NCBI GenBank assembly: GCA_029260135.1
Contig: JAJDDV010000091.1
Coordinates: 1-35,292, forward strand
DNA from: Phycisphaerae bacterium
GTDB lineage: Bacteria > Planctomycetota > Phycisphaerae > UBA1845
Length of the DNA: 35,292 nucleotides
Direction: 5' to 3'
A program made the position numbers and the translations under genes. The notes under the pieces are model-generated. The model made no database searches. It was not told where the DNA came from and saw only the letters and a list, made by a program, of their open reading frames with translations. Each line of letters starts with the position of its first letter. Positions within the stretch are counted from its first letter, which is position 1. Of the stretch, positions 24,001 to 33,900 are shown in pieces.

Positions 24001-26163
24001 GTAACCGGTGCGTGCTGCGATCGCAGCGCACTGATCTGCACGGATGCCGTGTTGGGCGGTGCCTGCCCTAATCCCACCGACGAGTGGTACGAAGGCGCGA
24101 GTTGCGGCTCGATCTATCCACCGTGTGAGCTGCTATTAGAAAGCTTCGAGACTTTTTCCTACGGTGCCTATTCGAACATCGCAGCTTTCAGCGGTGATGC
24201 CACCGTTGAGACTATGGATGGCAGCACAAATCTTCGTATCTCGTCGAGCTCTACGTGGAGCGGGCGCGTCGTATCTCCGCGAACAGGAAGCAAGATGCTC
24301 AAACCGACTACGCCAGCCCGATGGGTGTTTGCGATGCCTATTGCGGGTTTCGGTGGTTACTTCGCCACCAATGCCCCGGTCGTCGGAGGCACGGCGGAGT
24401 TCTATGACTCCGCAGGGAATCTGTTGAACACGTTGTCGCTGGTGATCCCGGGCGATCAAACCTGGGCCTGGAACGAGTGGCAGACAAGTGGTGCGATGAT
24501 CAAACGCATCGAGATTCGAGGAGTCTACGGAGGCGGCGGGAATGTCTTCCAGGATGATGTGACGTACACACCGGCAACCGGGTGCGGAAACGGTGTCGTC
24601 GAGATCGGGGAAGTGTGCGATGATGCCGGCGACAGCCTCAGCTGCGACGCAGATTGTACCGCGGCCGAGTGCGGAGACGGGTACTTGAACACGACGGCGG
24701 GCGAGGAGTGCGATGACGGGAACCTGATGGACGGGGACGCCTGTCAGTCTACTTGCCAACTCCCGGGCTGCGGCGACGGCTTCGTCGACGCTACGGAAGA
24801 GTGCGACGACGCAGGCGAATCAGCCACTTGCGACGCGGACTGCACGTTCGCGGGCTGCGGCGACGCTACGGTCAACGGTACGGCTGGGGAAACGTGTGAC
24901 GACGCGGGCGAGTCGGCCACGTGTGACGCGGACTGCACACTCGCGGGCTGCGGCGACGGAACGGTCAACGGTACGGCTGGGGAAACGTGCGACGACGCCG
25001 GTGAGTCCGCCACCTGCGATGCAGACTGCACGCAGGCCTTCTGTGGGGATGGAACGATCAACGCGACGGCCGAAGAGACCTGCGATGACTCCGGGGAATC
25101 GGCCACCTGTGACAACGACTGTACCGACGCCGCTTGTGGTGACGGAAACACGAACACAACCGCGGGCGAGGCATGTGACGACGCCGACGAGTCGGCGACG
25201 TGCGATGTGGACTGTTCGCCTGCTCAATGCGGCGACAATTACATCAATGTGCCGGCCGGCGAGGCTTGCGACGGCACGGCCGACGCTGCTTGCCCCGGTC
25301 TCTGCCACACCGACTGCACGTGCGGCGTTGAGCCGCAGGGCGCCTGCTGCGTGGCTGGGCTCTGCGACTTCGCGGTGGAAAGCGCCTGTGCGGGCATCTT
25401 CTTCGAGTCCGCGCAATGCGACGACCTAACTTGTCCGCTTTGCGGAGCCGCTGCGCCAACGCCGCTTGCGGATCCCATCCTGAACGCCTCGGGAGTCGTG
25501 GTCCCAAGCGCGAAAAACCGCTTCCTTTCGTTCTCGGGGGGCGACGTCGGCGTGCCGCAGGCCGTCCGAGTGCGGTTTGTCAGCCTGCCCGGTGACTTCG
25601 CGATCTTTGACGGCACGTTGGCCTGGGTGTCTCAACCGTTCGCGTCTAGCGAGAAACCGGGAAAAGGGCTTACCGAACCGGTCGACTCCGATCCGACCTT
25701 CATGGCCGCGCGGCTGGGAGCCACGCCGGTCTTCATTGACTGGAGTGTGCTCGGCATGGTCCACGTGCTCGACGAGCTGATCGTGCCGAGTCGCAAGCTG
25801 CCCGGTCAGCCGCTCGAACCGGCCGTATACGAAATCCAACTCATAAGTGACGGCTGCGACCTCGGCTCCGAGGCCAGCTACTCAGCGCCACTCTCCATTA
25901 CAAACGCCCGGTGGTGCGACCTGGCGCAACTGGCGGCGGGGGAGTACCGAGCGCCCGACGGGATCGTGGCGGTCGATGATACGCTCGCGATGCTTGCGAA
26001 GTTCGCGGGCAGTCCGGACGCGCCGATCAAGGTCCGCGCTGAATTACAGGGAGCCGGGGCAAGCGGGCCGGAGGCCGCAATCGATGGGAGGATCACCGTC
26101 GGCGAATTGGTGGCGGTGGTCGACGCGTTCTCCGGCGGTTCGTATCCGTTCCTGGTGCCGTAG
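18100..26163 (+). CDS. Giant secreted multidomain protein: Asp-box repeats, TSP3, beta-helix, 23 Cys-rich repeats
   Basis: The protein has 2687 residues from ATG 18100, with GAGGGAG about 8 bases upstream; a TTG two codons earlier is less likely. A signal peptide ends near AAAQ (residue 27). Residues 93-147 are a cysteine module (CCAASGG, CCTIAWDSSCAETAA). Residues about 160-977 carry twelve Asp-box motifs of the form S-x-D-x-G-x-x-W, as in sialidase or sortilin propellers, but sialidase catalytic residues are not evident. Next are thrombospondin-3-like repeats (980-1072), a right-handed beta-helix with a choice-of-anchor-Q-like end (GSPAIDTAENT, about 1074-1500), 15 DUF4215-like cysteine repeats (1501-1967), a GACC module, a beta-sandwich-like domain (about 2010-2160), 8 more cysteine repeats (2162-2408), a second GACC module, and a dockerin-like C-terminal pair. 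It is probably an extracellular adhesion, matrix or recognition protein; no enzymatic activity can be assigned. Confidence 0.92.
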   Translation: MAIRRCSGHTFVAVLGVVLITLPAAAQVGDVTGGQDGAIDGARSESDIAQVTGSGIHAASWKDAGSVGHSSEKSNVGLAGSGSTKSQQQVSSCCAASGGATGCDDPACEARVCGLNETCCTIAWDSSCAETAASYCQVCEHLLGPPPCDSFSDPELMSPGRTGAPTDLKTDGLGNWLAVSVSNDDVGGMSIGTDNDLAFATIAGGFGESNGLLSFMPNAASDSGNDSTPRLATDGLGNWVAVWTSLDDLGGTIGADTDILVSRSTDNGSSWTSPTALNSEAATDGSAEDREPRIITDAAGTWIAVWRSNHDVGVTGTDKDIYFSRSTDNGVTWSAMTPVNTTALGDTGSDISPDLATDEAGVWVAVWSSNEDIGGGDGTDYDLYYSRSSDGGLTWSSPLDLSNASADAGADLSPKIAADGAGNWITVWDADGLQGGGSFGTDIAFVRSLDNGASWSVPALIPTVPNWNDRNASVATDKNGNWLVVWESNNTLGSTIGLDEDILFSRSTDLGASWSPIAVLNRQIYTDNPDTRPHAVSDAAGHFVVVWHSTENLGATVGTDGDILYSTSSDGGATWSTQLPVSVSARSDSASDGDPFLATDGSGHWVTVWSTNGTYNVGGTGTDNDLFTQRSTDNGVTWSPMVLMNSTGTGDLATDYAAMLAPDGLGNWVAVYASEGDVLVTRSTDAGDSWTTPAALHPNAELGSSVYLRPQIVSGTAGTLVAAWSTTDALGGSIGTDYDLVVSTSTDSGVNWTAPSPLNTTAATDTGDDRYLRLASDGVGTFVAVWRSNENIGGTTGTDNDLFVSRSADNGVTWSSPALLNPSGEGIIGIEDFNEFPAAIAYNGAGTWGAVWTSSGAVNCSPSCEHAARSTDGGLTWQAIAAPVFGYLPLSNQTLAMDASGTWGVVGSTFLTAPVQVYFRPSFDDGLTWPGISITGETVDGSLSGSTQSGALLATDGVGNWVLAFFDASAILVSRLRQPDVDGDWRPDSCDNCPNDADFEHLDTEYFANGFSPDGIGDVCDNCRFHRNDDQADGDSDGIGDRCDNCPRTSNPGQEDTDGDRFGDACQDDPGGIIYVDSNATGPAHDGTTWCSAFTSLSDAIAVSTLNSPTIRIADGTYFPDTAGLPDPREAYFRFPLANGSRIQGGYAGCGAPDPDARDFALYETTLSGDIGATGDESDNSYHVWAYDVLGDSFIADVYTALLEGVTITGGNANGSGTNSEGGGVRIKANPTFRDCRFVGNQTVGQGGGVYLTGGSIRGDDWSPVVIDCLFAQNTAGHGGGMTVRQNQALLRGCRFENNQALGVPGNDCGNGGGINMQAGTTGFGLPPDGKVLESCAFVNNTACLGGGAINLGAAEFTNCTFGYNASPSANGVGGITGNSGEVTTLRNSIAWGNTSGVLTACAWCNVGSGSFDISYTLIEDDDPTDGIVLFPGLGNIDENPVFLDPPGGDLRLRAGSPAIDTAENTFVTTLYDVDGNARIEDGDGDTVAIVDMGAHESPRCGDNIRQGGEACDGTDDAACPALCQTDCTCPPFCGDGSVDAGEQCDDGGETASCDDDCTFVYCGDGHTNETASETCDDAGESATCDDDCTTVACGDGNTNETAGEACDDGGESATCDADCTVALCGDGTVNATAGETCDDAGESATCDLDCTAAVCGDATINVTAGEACDDGGDSLTCDADCTGAQCGDGYTNSAAGEECDDGNLIDGDGCQSTCRWPGCGDGIVDGTEECDDVGESATCDADCTFAVCGDGTVNFTAGEVCDDAGESATCDTNCTIAACGDGTVNITAGEACDDAGESATCDTDCTAALCGDATINVTVGENCDDGGESAFCDADCTPAICGDGTVNVTAGEGCDDGGESPTCDADCTPAICGDVTVNATAGEECDDGGESVTCDADCTPALCGDATVNVTAGEECDDGAESATCDADCTFALCGDNVRNTSAGEQCDGTDDTQCPGACELDCTCPVTGACCDRSALICTDAVLGGACPNPTDEWYEGASCGSIYPPCELLLESFETFSYGAYSNIAAFSGDATVETMDGSTNLRISSSSTWSGRVVSPRTGSKMLKPTTPARWVFAMPIAGFGGYFATNAPVVGGTAEFYDSAGNLLNTLSLVIPGDQTWAWNEWQTSGAMIKRIEIRGVYGGGGNVFQDDVTYTPATGCGNGVVEIGEVCDDAGDSLSCDADCTAAECGDGYLNTTAGEECDDGNLMDGDACQSTCQLPGCGDGFVDATEECDDAGESATCDADCTFAGCGDATVNGTAGETCDDAGESATCDADCTLAGCGDGTVNGTAGETCDDAGESATCDADCTQAFCGDGTINATAEETCDDSGESATCDNDCTDAACGDGNTNTTAGEACDDADESATCDVDCSPAQCGDNYINVPAGEACDGTADAACPGLCHTDCTCGVEPQGACCVAGLCDFAVESACAGIFFESAQCDDLTCPLCGAAAPTPLADPILNASGVVVPSAKNRFLSFSGGDVGVPQAVRVRFVSLPGDFAIFDGTLAWVSQPFASSEKPGKGLTEPVDSDPTFMAARLGATPVFIDWSVLGMVHVLDELIVPSRKLPGQPLEPAVYEIQLISDGCDLGSEASYSAPLSITNARWCDLAQLAAGEYRAPDGIVAVDDTLAMLAKFAGSPDAPIKVRAELQGAGASGPEAAIDGRITVGELVAVVDAFSGGSYPFLVP
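18871..20886 (+). repeat. Asp-box (BNR) repeat region, 12 motifs
   Basis: Twelve motifs such as SRSTDNGSSW, SRSSDGGLTW, STSSDGGATW and RPSFDDGLTW recur at intervals of about 60 residues, mostly preceded by GNWVAVW and LGGTIGTD-like segments. A degenerate unit precedes the first motif. The number 12 could mean two six-bladed propellers (inference). Confidence 0.85.
22600..24000 (+). repeat. First array of 15 cysteine-rich (DUF4215-like) repeats
   Basis: Units of about 28-33 residues follow CGDGTVNxTAGExCDDxGESATCDxDCT. The DNA is also repetitive, with a period near 93 bp. The first and last units are of a variant type with CDGT and ending DCTC. One unit has a CDDGNLIDGDGCQSTC variant. Confidence 0.9.
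24583..25323 (+). repeat. Second array of 8 cysteine-rich (DUF4215-like) repeats
   Basis: The family is the same as in the first array, separated from it by a GACC module and a beta-sandwich-like domain. It also contains one CDDGNLMDGDACQSTC unit and ends with the CDGT...DCTC variant unit. Confidence 0.9.
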
Positions 26164-26250
26164 CGCGATGGGTACACTGGCGTCCCCAGCGTTTGCTCTG
26201 ACCACCTTGTCAACGGTATGGGTGTTCCTGCTGCGCTGCGCCAGCGACTT

Positions 26251-26276
26251 TGCCGTAGTGTCTAAACACTCGAACG
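26251..26276 (+). repeat. Terminal inverted repeat, left
   Basis: It begins TGCCGTAGTGTCTAAACACT and matches the reverse complement of 27538-27563 at 23 of 26 positions. Confidence 0.85.
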
Positions 26277-26395
26277 CACCGAAAGTGATGCGATGATCCA
26301 CCACGTTGGCGCATTGACTCGGCTTCTATGCGGCGCGGTATGCTTACGGCGCGCTCGGCCATCCCCGGCCAAGGGCAGTCTCCAAACGGCACCGA

Positions 26396-27474
26396 CTATG
26401 CCGCCTGCCGATGGTAGTATCGAAGCAGTCCGCCGAGCCGTTCGCGACAAACGACCGAGCCTTCGGTCACGCCGACTTCGTCACCAGGATCGATCAATCG
26501 GTTTTCGAGACCTTGGTGATTCCGCTCGCGATGATAATGCTCCAGGAACTCGCGGATTGCGTTTCGTAGCGAGCCCTCGCCAAAAAAGGGATCATGCGGT
26601 TCAAGCATGTCTCCTTGATCGTACGCACAAACCGTTCGGCGTAAGCGTTTAGATTTGGCGACCGCGCCGGCAACCGCACGGCCTTTACACCATCCTGTTT
26701 CAAGATGCTTCGGAACTCGGCAGTGAAGATCGCGTCGCGATCCATGATCAAGTGGCGCGCGCCCAAGAGGAGCCCGTCAATCGGATCAGTGATGTTCCGG
26801 GCAATCTGCTTGATCCAGTTGGAATGAGGATGCGTCGTGATGCCCGCGACATGCACACGCCGGTCCGACAACCTGATGAAGAAGAGTACGTATTAACGGG
26901 TAAGGCCGAAACGCGACCAGACCTCGACAGTGAACAGGTCGGCAGCAGCCAGGCAATCCCAGTGCGACTTGAGAAAAGTCGACCACGGAACTCGTTTGCG
27001 ACGCTCGGGCGCCGGTACGATGCCATGTTCCTTCAGAATGTTGCGGACCGTTTCACGGGCTACTACGTGGCCGAAGTTGAACAGCGCACCCCTGATCGTC
27101 GTGTAGCCCCAGCCCAGGTTCTCTCGCGCCATGCGTACCGTCAGCCTTGCGATCTCCTCTTTGACAGGCGGGCGGCCTGGCCCGCGCCGCTTGCTGTAGT
27201 CCCACTTCCGCGCGATGAGCTTCCGATGCCAGGCCAGAATGGTGTCCGGCGTGACGATCGACGCAACCTCCCGTAGCACCGTTCGGCCCAGGACCTTGCC
27301 CTTGACCGCGAAGCGCCTACGTTCGTCGTCGGTGAAGTGAAACCGCTTGCCCTTGAACTTGCTCTTCAGGACACGATTCCCCTCCTGGATGCAGGCGATC
27401 ACGTCCTGCTGCTGGCTGTTGATCCAGCCAGCCAGAGTAACCAGAAGTAGCTGCCAAGGTTGGAGAATGTTCAT
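26396..27474 (-). pseudogene. Integrase-core transposase, inactivated by a stop and a frameshift
   Basis: The start is ATG 27474 (MNILQPWQLLLVTLAGW) and the end is YYHRQAA with a stop at 26398-26396. The parts read as one family: a helix-turn-helix N-terminal half (KWDYSKRRGPGRPPV, GWGYTTIRGAL), then an rve-type integrase core with [14 protein letters not shown] and [17 protein letters not shown], ending [17 protein letters not shown] at 26895-26893 replaces a Tyr codon before YVLFF. Near 26582-26587 a run of six T (minus strand) is one base short of the frame that continues [13 protein letters not shown]. Repairing both gives about 360 codons. The second lesion could be a sequencing error or a slippery site; the stop argues that the gene is dead. 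DDE-type transposition is known for the family. Confidence 0.85.
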
Positions 27475-27537
27475 GCACACGATTCTACCACCGTCAAGCC
27501 GCCACACGGAAGTTCCGCAAAGACAACCGGTTACGGT

Positions 27538-27563
27538 CGTTCGAGTTTCTGGACACTACGGCA
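27538..27563 (-). repeat. Terminal inverted repeat, right
   Basis: This is the partner of 26251-26276. It lies 63 bp upstream of the transposase ATG on the minus strand. Confidence 0.85.
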
Positions 27564-27844
27564 TAGCGTTTATCACCATCGCGACAGCCCCAAGGCAGGA
27601 GTCCAAAGTCGCTGAACCAGCGCACCCTCCCCACACCCTTCGAGGCGGAGAGACGACAGCGCAAAGTCCGGTGGTCCAACACACCAGGAACAGTACCAAA
27701 ACGTGAATCACGCTCACTTCATAGCCTCCGACAACCTCCGGCAACCGCCGTAAACGAGAGCGGATGCGTCCAAGGTGTCACTCCGTAGGTCGTTTGTTGA
27801 CAGGGCGTTCGGAATAATCGGGGCAACCAACTGTGTCGTACTCA
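27564..27844. other. Intergenic region between IS and protease gene
   Basis: This region of about 280 bp has no gene that I can support. A minus-strand frame (27556-27744) with a short hydrophobic stretch lacks a credible start context and overlaps the IS end. Confidence 0.45.
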
Positions 27845-27873
27845 TTGAAATGGGGAGCGTGCTCGGGTACAAT
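27845..27873 (+). promoter_or_regulatory. Sigma-70-like promoter for the protease gene
   Basis: TTGAAA (27845-27850) and TACAAT (27868-27873) are separated by exactly 17 bp, each one base from consensus. Transcription would start near 27880, giving a leader of about 29 bases before the ATG at 27909. Confidence 0.6.
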
Positions 27874-27908
27874 CGAGGCTCACAACACCACATTTGGATG
27901 ATAATCGC

Positions 27909-30900
27909 ATGAACAGTTACTGTGCATGTCTGAAACGAGTTGGGAGACGTGGCCGGGAACGCGTCCGCTGTGGTCGGTCGCACCGATTGTCTTCCGGGTT
28001 TCTTTCCATCGCAATGGCGACGCTCTTGGCGACGAGCGACGAAGGAACCATCTGTCGTGGGCAAGGCGTCTTCCACCACGATGAGTTTGTCGGTCCTCCA
28101 GTGCTTTCTGAATTCGGTGCGATGACAGACGTGGCCGCTGCCATAAGAGAACGCGTTCTGGCTCCGATACCGGACGGTGCCGCTCGGCGAAGCCCACACC
28201 AACCGCAGCGGCTTCTCGTCCGCTTCAAACCGCATCGGGCTGCAGCAGCCAAGACAGCGGCGCACCGAGCCGCAGCTGATGCTGAGGTGCTCAAAGAGTA
28301 CCATCTCGTACCCGAACTGACGTTGGTGAAAGTGCCTCCTGCCCGTCTTGCGGAAGCGCTCAAGTCCTACGCGGCTGACCCGAACGTGATGTATGCCGAG
28401 CCAGACGTTGAGGTCCACATTGCAGCCGATCCAAACGATGCAGACTTCGGTCTGTTGTGGGGCATGCGCAATACCGGACAAGCGGTCGACGGCGATCCTG
28501 GCACGCCAGGCGCCGACATTCGCGCGACGTACGCATGGGACCTTTGGACCGGCGATCCGAACTTCCGCATTGCGGTGATCGATACCGGCGTGAACTACAA
28601 CCACTCCGATCTGGCCGCCAACATTTGGACCAACCCCGGTGAGATTCCGGGCAACGGTATCGACGACGACGACAACGGCTGGGTCGATGACGTTCATGGT
28701 TACGACTTTTACAATGATGACGGGGATCCGGCGGACGATCACTACCACGGCAGCCACGTGGCTGGCACCATCGGAGCCGTCGCCAACAACGGCGCCGGTG
28801 TTGCCGGCGTCAACTGGCACTGCAAGATCGTGGCGCTGAAAATACTGGGTAGCACGGGCTCTGGATCGATCTCCTCCGCCGTCGATGCCATGCAGTACGT
28901 GGTCGACAACAACATTTCCGTGTCGAACAACAGTTGGGGTTGGCCCGGTGGGATCAGCGGCACGTCACAGGCCCTGTACGACGCCATTGAAGCCGCGCAA
29001 GCGGTCAATCACATCTTCGTCGCGGCCGCGGGTAACTTCTTCTTCGGAATCGACAACGACCAGGGTCCTCATTTTCCAGCGAGTTTCGACCTGCCCAACA
29101 TCATCTCGGTTTCGGCGACGGACAACGATGACGCGCTCGCAACATTCTCCAATTACGGCCTCACGACTGTCGATGTCGGAGCACCCGGCGTGAAGATCTA
29201 CAGCACCAGACTGGGCACGGACTACGGATTCCTCAACGGTACATCGATGGCCAGCCCACACACGGCAGGTTTGGTCGCGCTGGTCTGGAGTCAGAATCCT
29301 CAGTGGACCTGGCAACGAGTGCGAGACTGGATCCTGCTCACGGCCAGGCCCGTCGATTCATTGAGAGGAAAGACCGTCAGCGGCGCCGTGATTGACGCCG
29401 CCGCCGCCGTGGGGGACTGCAACCTCAACGGCACGCCCGATTGGCAGGAACTCTCCGCCGGTACGAGCGCGGACTGCAATGACAACGGCTATCCCGATGA
29501 ATGTGAACTCGACTGTAACGACAACCTCGTCCAAGACAGTTGTGACATCATCAGCGGTTCCAGCGCCGATTGCAACGCCAACGGCATTCCAGACGACTGC
29601 GAACCTGACTGCAATGCCAACGCCCTTCAGGATGACTGCGACATTCAGCTCGGTGCCAGTGACGACTGCAACGCAAACGGTGTTCCCGATGAGTGTGAAA
29701 CCGGTTGGGATCAAGACTGCAATGGAAACACGAGTCCGGATCTGTGCGACATCCACAACGGAACGAGTCCGGACTGCCAGCACAACGCCGTTCCCGACGA
29801 GTGCGAGATCGCATCTGGTGTGAGCCCGGACTGCACAACAAACGGTGTGCCCGATGAGTGCGAAAGAGACTGCAACGAAAACGGAATTGCCGACAGCTGC
29901 GACATCGTCGACGGAACTTCCCTCGATGCAGACGGCGACGGCGCACCGGACGAGTGCACGATCGGCCTGCGGTTCATTCCCAAGGGTGCGACCGGTCCAC
30001 ACACGATCGTCGAAGACGAGATCTTTCTGGACAGCGGTGGCCAGAGCGTCACGTTTGAAGTGTACCTTTCCGGATGGGACCTGGACCAGAACGAGGACCC
30101 TTTGCTGGCTGCGTACCAGGTCACGCTGGATGTCTCACACTTCATCGGTGACCTTGGCGGAAATCTGAGCTTCGCCCAGATTCCCTGCGTTACGAACGGC
30201 GACTGCTTCCACAGCGGCTACCAGAATTCCGAGTGCCTAAGCGAAGGCTTCTGCGACTTCTTCAGTTCCGTCTACGTCGACGAGTCGCACCCCGACTTTC
30301 CGTTTTCCGGCTTCCGGGCGTTCTCGGTTTCCAACATGCTCGTCTATTGGTTTGGCAGCGTGATCTTCGATCCCGATGTCGGGGTGGCGGACACGGGAGG
30401 CGCTAAGTACCTAGGCACCGTCATACTCGATGTCTCAACGGATGCGGAGGGGCTGTTCGAGATCGGACCGATCCTGGGAGATGTAACGACGGCCCTCAAG
30501 GCGCCCGATCAGACCCGCATTCCAATTCCGGGCATTTATCCCGCCTTGATCATCCTGCCAAGTGACTGCAACGGGAACGGCATCCCGGATGCTACGGATA
30601 TCGCTGACGGTACGAGTATTGACTGCGATGGCAGCCATCTGCCCGACGAGTGCGAAACCGATTGCAACAGCAACGGCATTGCCGACAGTTGCGACGTGAC
30701 CGGCGGTGCGAGTGAGGATTGTACCGGCAACGGACTTCCCGACGAGTGCGAACCGGACTGCAACGGAAACGGTGTGCCGGACAGTTGCGACACGCTCGCC
30801 GGCACAAGCCCGGATTGCAGTGGAAACGAGATTCCAGACGAATGCGAGGCCGACTGCAACGAGAACGGCACGGCTGACAGCTGTGACGTCGTCGATGGTA

Positions 30901-33900
30901 CAAGCCCGGACGTCAACGGCAATGAGATGCCGGACGAATGCGAATTACCGATCCTCTTCGTCGATCATCGCGCTACCGGCGCCAACAACGGTTTGAGTTG
31001 GGAAGATGCATTCACCGATCTTCAAACCGCCCTGACCGTCACCGACGCATCCGTCGGTACACCGGTCGAAATCGAGGAGATCTGGGTTGCCAGGGGTACC
31101 TACCGCCCGACGAAACGGTCCGAGAACCTCGAATTCGACCCACGTACCGTCTCGTTCATTCTGGATTTCCCGATTCGCTTGTACGGCGGATTTGCCGGCG
31201 GCGAGTCTTCACGTAATGAGCGGAACGTGGCTGCCCATCCCACCATTCTCAGTGGCGACCTTTTCGGCAACGATGGCCCCGACTTCACCAACAACAGCGA
31301 GAATGCCCGGCACGTCGTCACCACCGGCTTCGTGGATTCGTCCACGCTTCTGGACGGCTTCACCATCACGGGAGGAAACGCCAACGGAGGACCCTTCTAT
31401 CCAATGGGATTTGGCGGTGGACTCTTGAACCAAGGCAGTGCAACTGTTCGCAACTGCACGATCATCGGGAACTCAGCCGAACAGGGCGGCGGTGTCTATG
31501 ACTGGACGAACGAAGCGGCGTTCATCAATTGCCGCTTTCTCGGCAACAACGCCAATGATAAGGGTGGCGGTGCCTATATTCAATTGGGTTCCTCGACATT
31601 CACTAACTGTGTCTTCAGCGGCAACGTCAGCGCCGGAAATGGCGGTGCCATGTTTGGAATCGGAACCACTCAGAGTCCTGTGAGATTGACCAATAGCACG
31701 TTTGTCGGGAATCACGCCGACGTGTACGGCGGCGCCGTCTCCGTTACCGCAATGATCTCGATGTCCAATTGCGTGATCTGGGGTAACACTGCCGGATTCG
31801 TCACGGGCGAACCCGCCCAGTTACATCTACCAATCGATCCACCGGACATCAACTACAGCATCGTCCAGGGTTGGACCGGCACAATTGGCGGGGTCGGCAA
31901 CAGCGGCGACGATCCGAGGCTATTGGATTCCCACGGCCCCGACGGCATCGCGGGCACGCTCGACGATGACCCGCGCGTGGCCTATGGCTCGCCCTGCATC
32001 GATTCCGGCGATAGCGATGCGATACCCCCCGACACGACCGACGTCGATGGCGATGGAGACACGGTCGAGCCCACGCCCGTCGATATCGACGGAAACCCGC
32101 GTGTCAACGATGACCTCTTCACCAATAACACCGGCGCCGGCACCCAGCCGTTTGTGGATCGTGGCGCCCATGAGTTCGGACCCGACTGCAACGGAAACGG
32201 CAAAACCGACGACCAGGACATCGTCGAGGGTACAAGTGATGACTGCAATGCCAACGGCCGTCCCGACGAGTGCGAGCCGGACTGCAACGGCAACGGCGTC
32301 GCCGACGAATGCGATATCACCGACCCTACAAGTGATGACTGCACGGCCAACGGCATCCCCGACGAATGCGAACCCGACTGCAACGGTAACGGCGCGGCCG
32401 ACTCCTGCGACATCAACGACGGCACCAGCGCAGACATCGATGGAACCGGCATACCGGATGAATGTGAGGCGCCAGTTCTATATGTCAAAGCGGACGCGAG
32501 CGGTTCGAATACCGGTCTGACGTGGGAGAATGCCTTCGCCGATCTGCAAGACGCGCTGGCGGCAGCTCGGGCCGGCAATCGCGTTGAGCAGATCTGGGTG
32601 GCGGCCGGTGTCTACACACCGACCTCACCTGGCGGGAGCCGATGGGCATCCTTCGCGCTGATCAACGGCGTCGCGCTATCCGGCGGCTTTGCCGGGTGGG
32701 AGACCGACGCCGGTCAACGCGATCGAACGACCAACGAGACGGTTCTCAGCGGAGAGATTGACGGTGACAACGAATGGTCTAACAACAGCTTTCACGTGGT
32801 CACCGGCCATGGCACCGACTCAACCGCCGTTCTCGATGGCTTCACCATCACAGGCGGATACGACTACAGTGCTTCCGATCCCGGCGATCGCAAGGGCGCG
32901 GGGATCTATAACCTGTCAGGGAGCCCGACAATCAGGAAGTGTACGCTGACGGGCAACCGGGCGGCCTACGGCTCCGGCATGTTCAACGATGCTTCCTCCA
33001 GCCCGACGATCATCGACTGCGTCTTCAGTCACAATCACGGCGGGCAGGGAGGCGGCATCTACAACCATGGAAATCCGGTACTCGTGAACTGCGTATTCCT
33101 GGACAACACTAGTGGAAACGCGGGAGGTGTCTACAACTATGGAAATCTCTCCCTGATCAACAATGTGTTCAGTGGCAACGAGGCAACAGTATGGGCGGGC
33201 GGTGCGATCCTCAACATCAGCAATGGTACGGTATCGCTGGTCAACTGCACGCTCATGGGCAACCACGCGGTGGTCCAGGGCGGTACCATCTACGATGAAG
33301 GGCTTGGCATCACGGTGGACAATTGCATTCTCTGGGATAACAGCGATGCTGGCGGCAGCGGCGAGTCCGCACAGGTCTTGGTGTCCGGTACGGGTGCGGC
33401 GGTCGTCAACTACAGCCACATCCAAGGATGGACCGGCGGATTCGGTGGCGTCGGAAACAGTGGGGATGATCCTCTCATAGTCGACGCCGACGGCGCCGAC
33501 GACGTCTATGGCACCGACGATGACGACCTGCGACTGGCCTACGGATCACCCTGCATTGATGCAGGCGACAACTCGACCGTTCCGGCTGACGAGTTCGACA
33601 TCGATGGCGACAGTGATAGGACGGAATCGGTGCCGTTGGATGCGGATCGGACACCCCGCTTCCTGGATGAACCGTTTACCATCGACGCCGGAAGCGGTTC
33701 GGCTCCAATCGTGGATGTCGGAGCCTATGAATACGGCGCTGACTGCAACGGAAATGGCATTCCAGACGATCAGGACATCGCCGACGGTGCGAGTGAGGAC
33801 TGCGCCGACAACGGAATTCCCGATGAGTGTGAGCCCGACTGTAACGGCAATACATTCCCGGACAGTTGTGACATCGCCGTCGGCACCAGCCCGGACTGCA

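Larger units (their letters stand above)
26251..27563 (-). mobile_element. Insertion sequence with broken integrase-type transposase
   Basis: The element is about 1.3 kb, bounded by 26-bp inverted repeats that match at 23 positions (26251-26276 and 27538-27563, beginning TGCCGTAGTGTC). It contains one transposase reading frame on the minus strand with two lesions. I see no target-site duplication at the edges. It lies 87 bp after the stop of the giant gene at 18100-26163. A fragment of a relative lies at 13065-13350. Confidence 0.85.

Noticed and set aside
22600..25323. Possible CRISPR array because of regular repeats
   Set aside because: The repeats are in frame, encode cysteine motifs, vary by codon, and have no unique spacers.
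27714..28820. Minus-strand open frame of 368 codons rich in Val
   Set aside because: It overlaps the protease gene, whose catalytic motifs are clear; no recognisable domain in the antisense frame.
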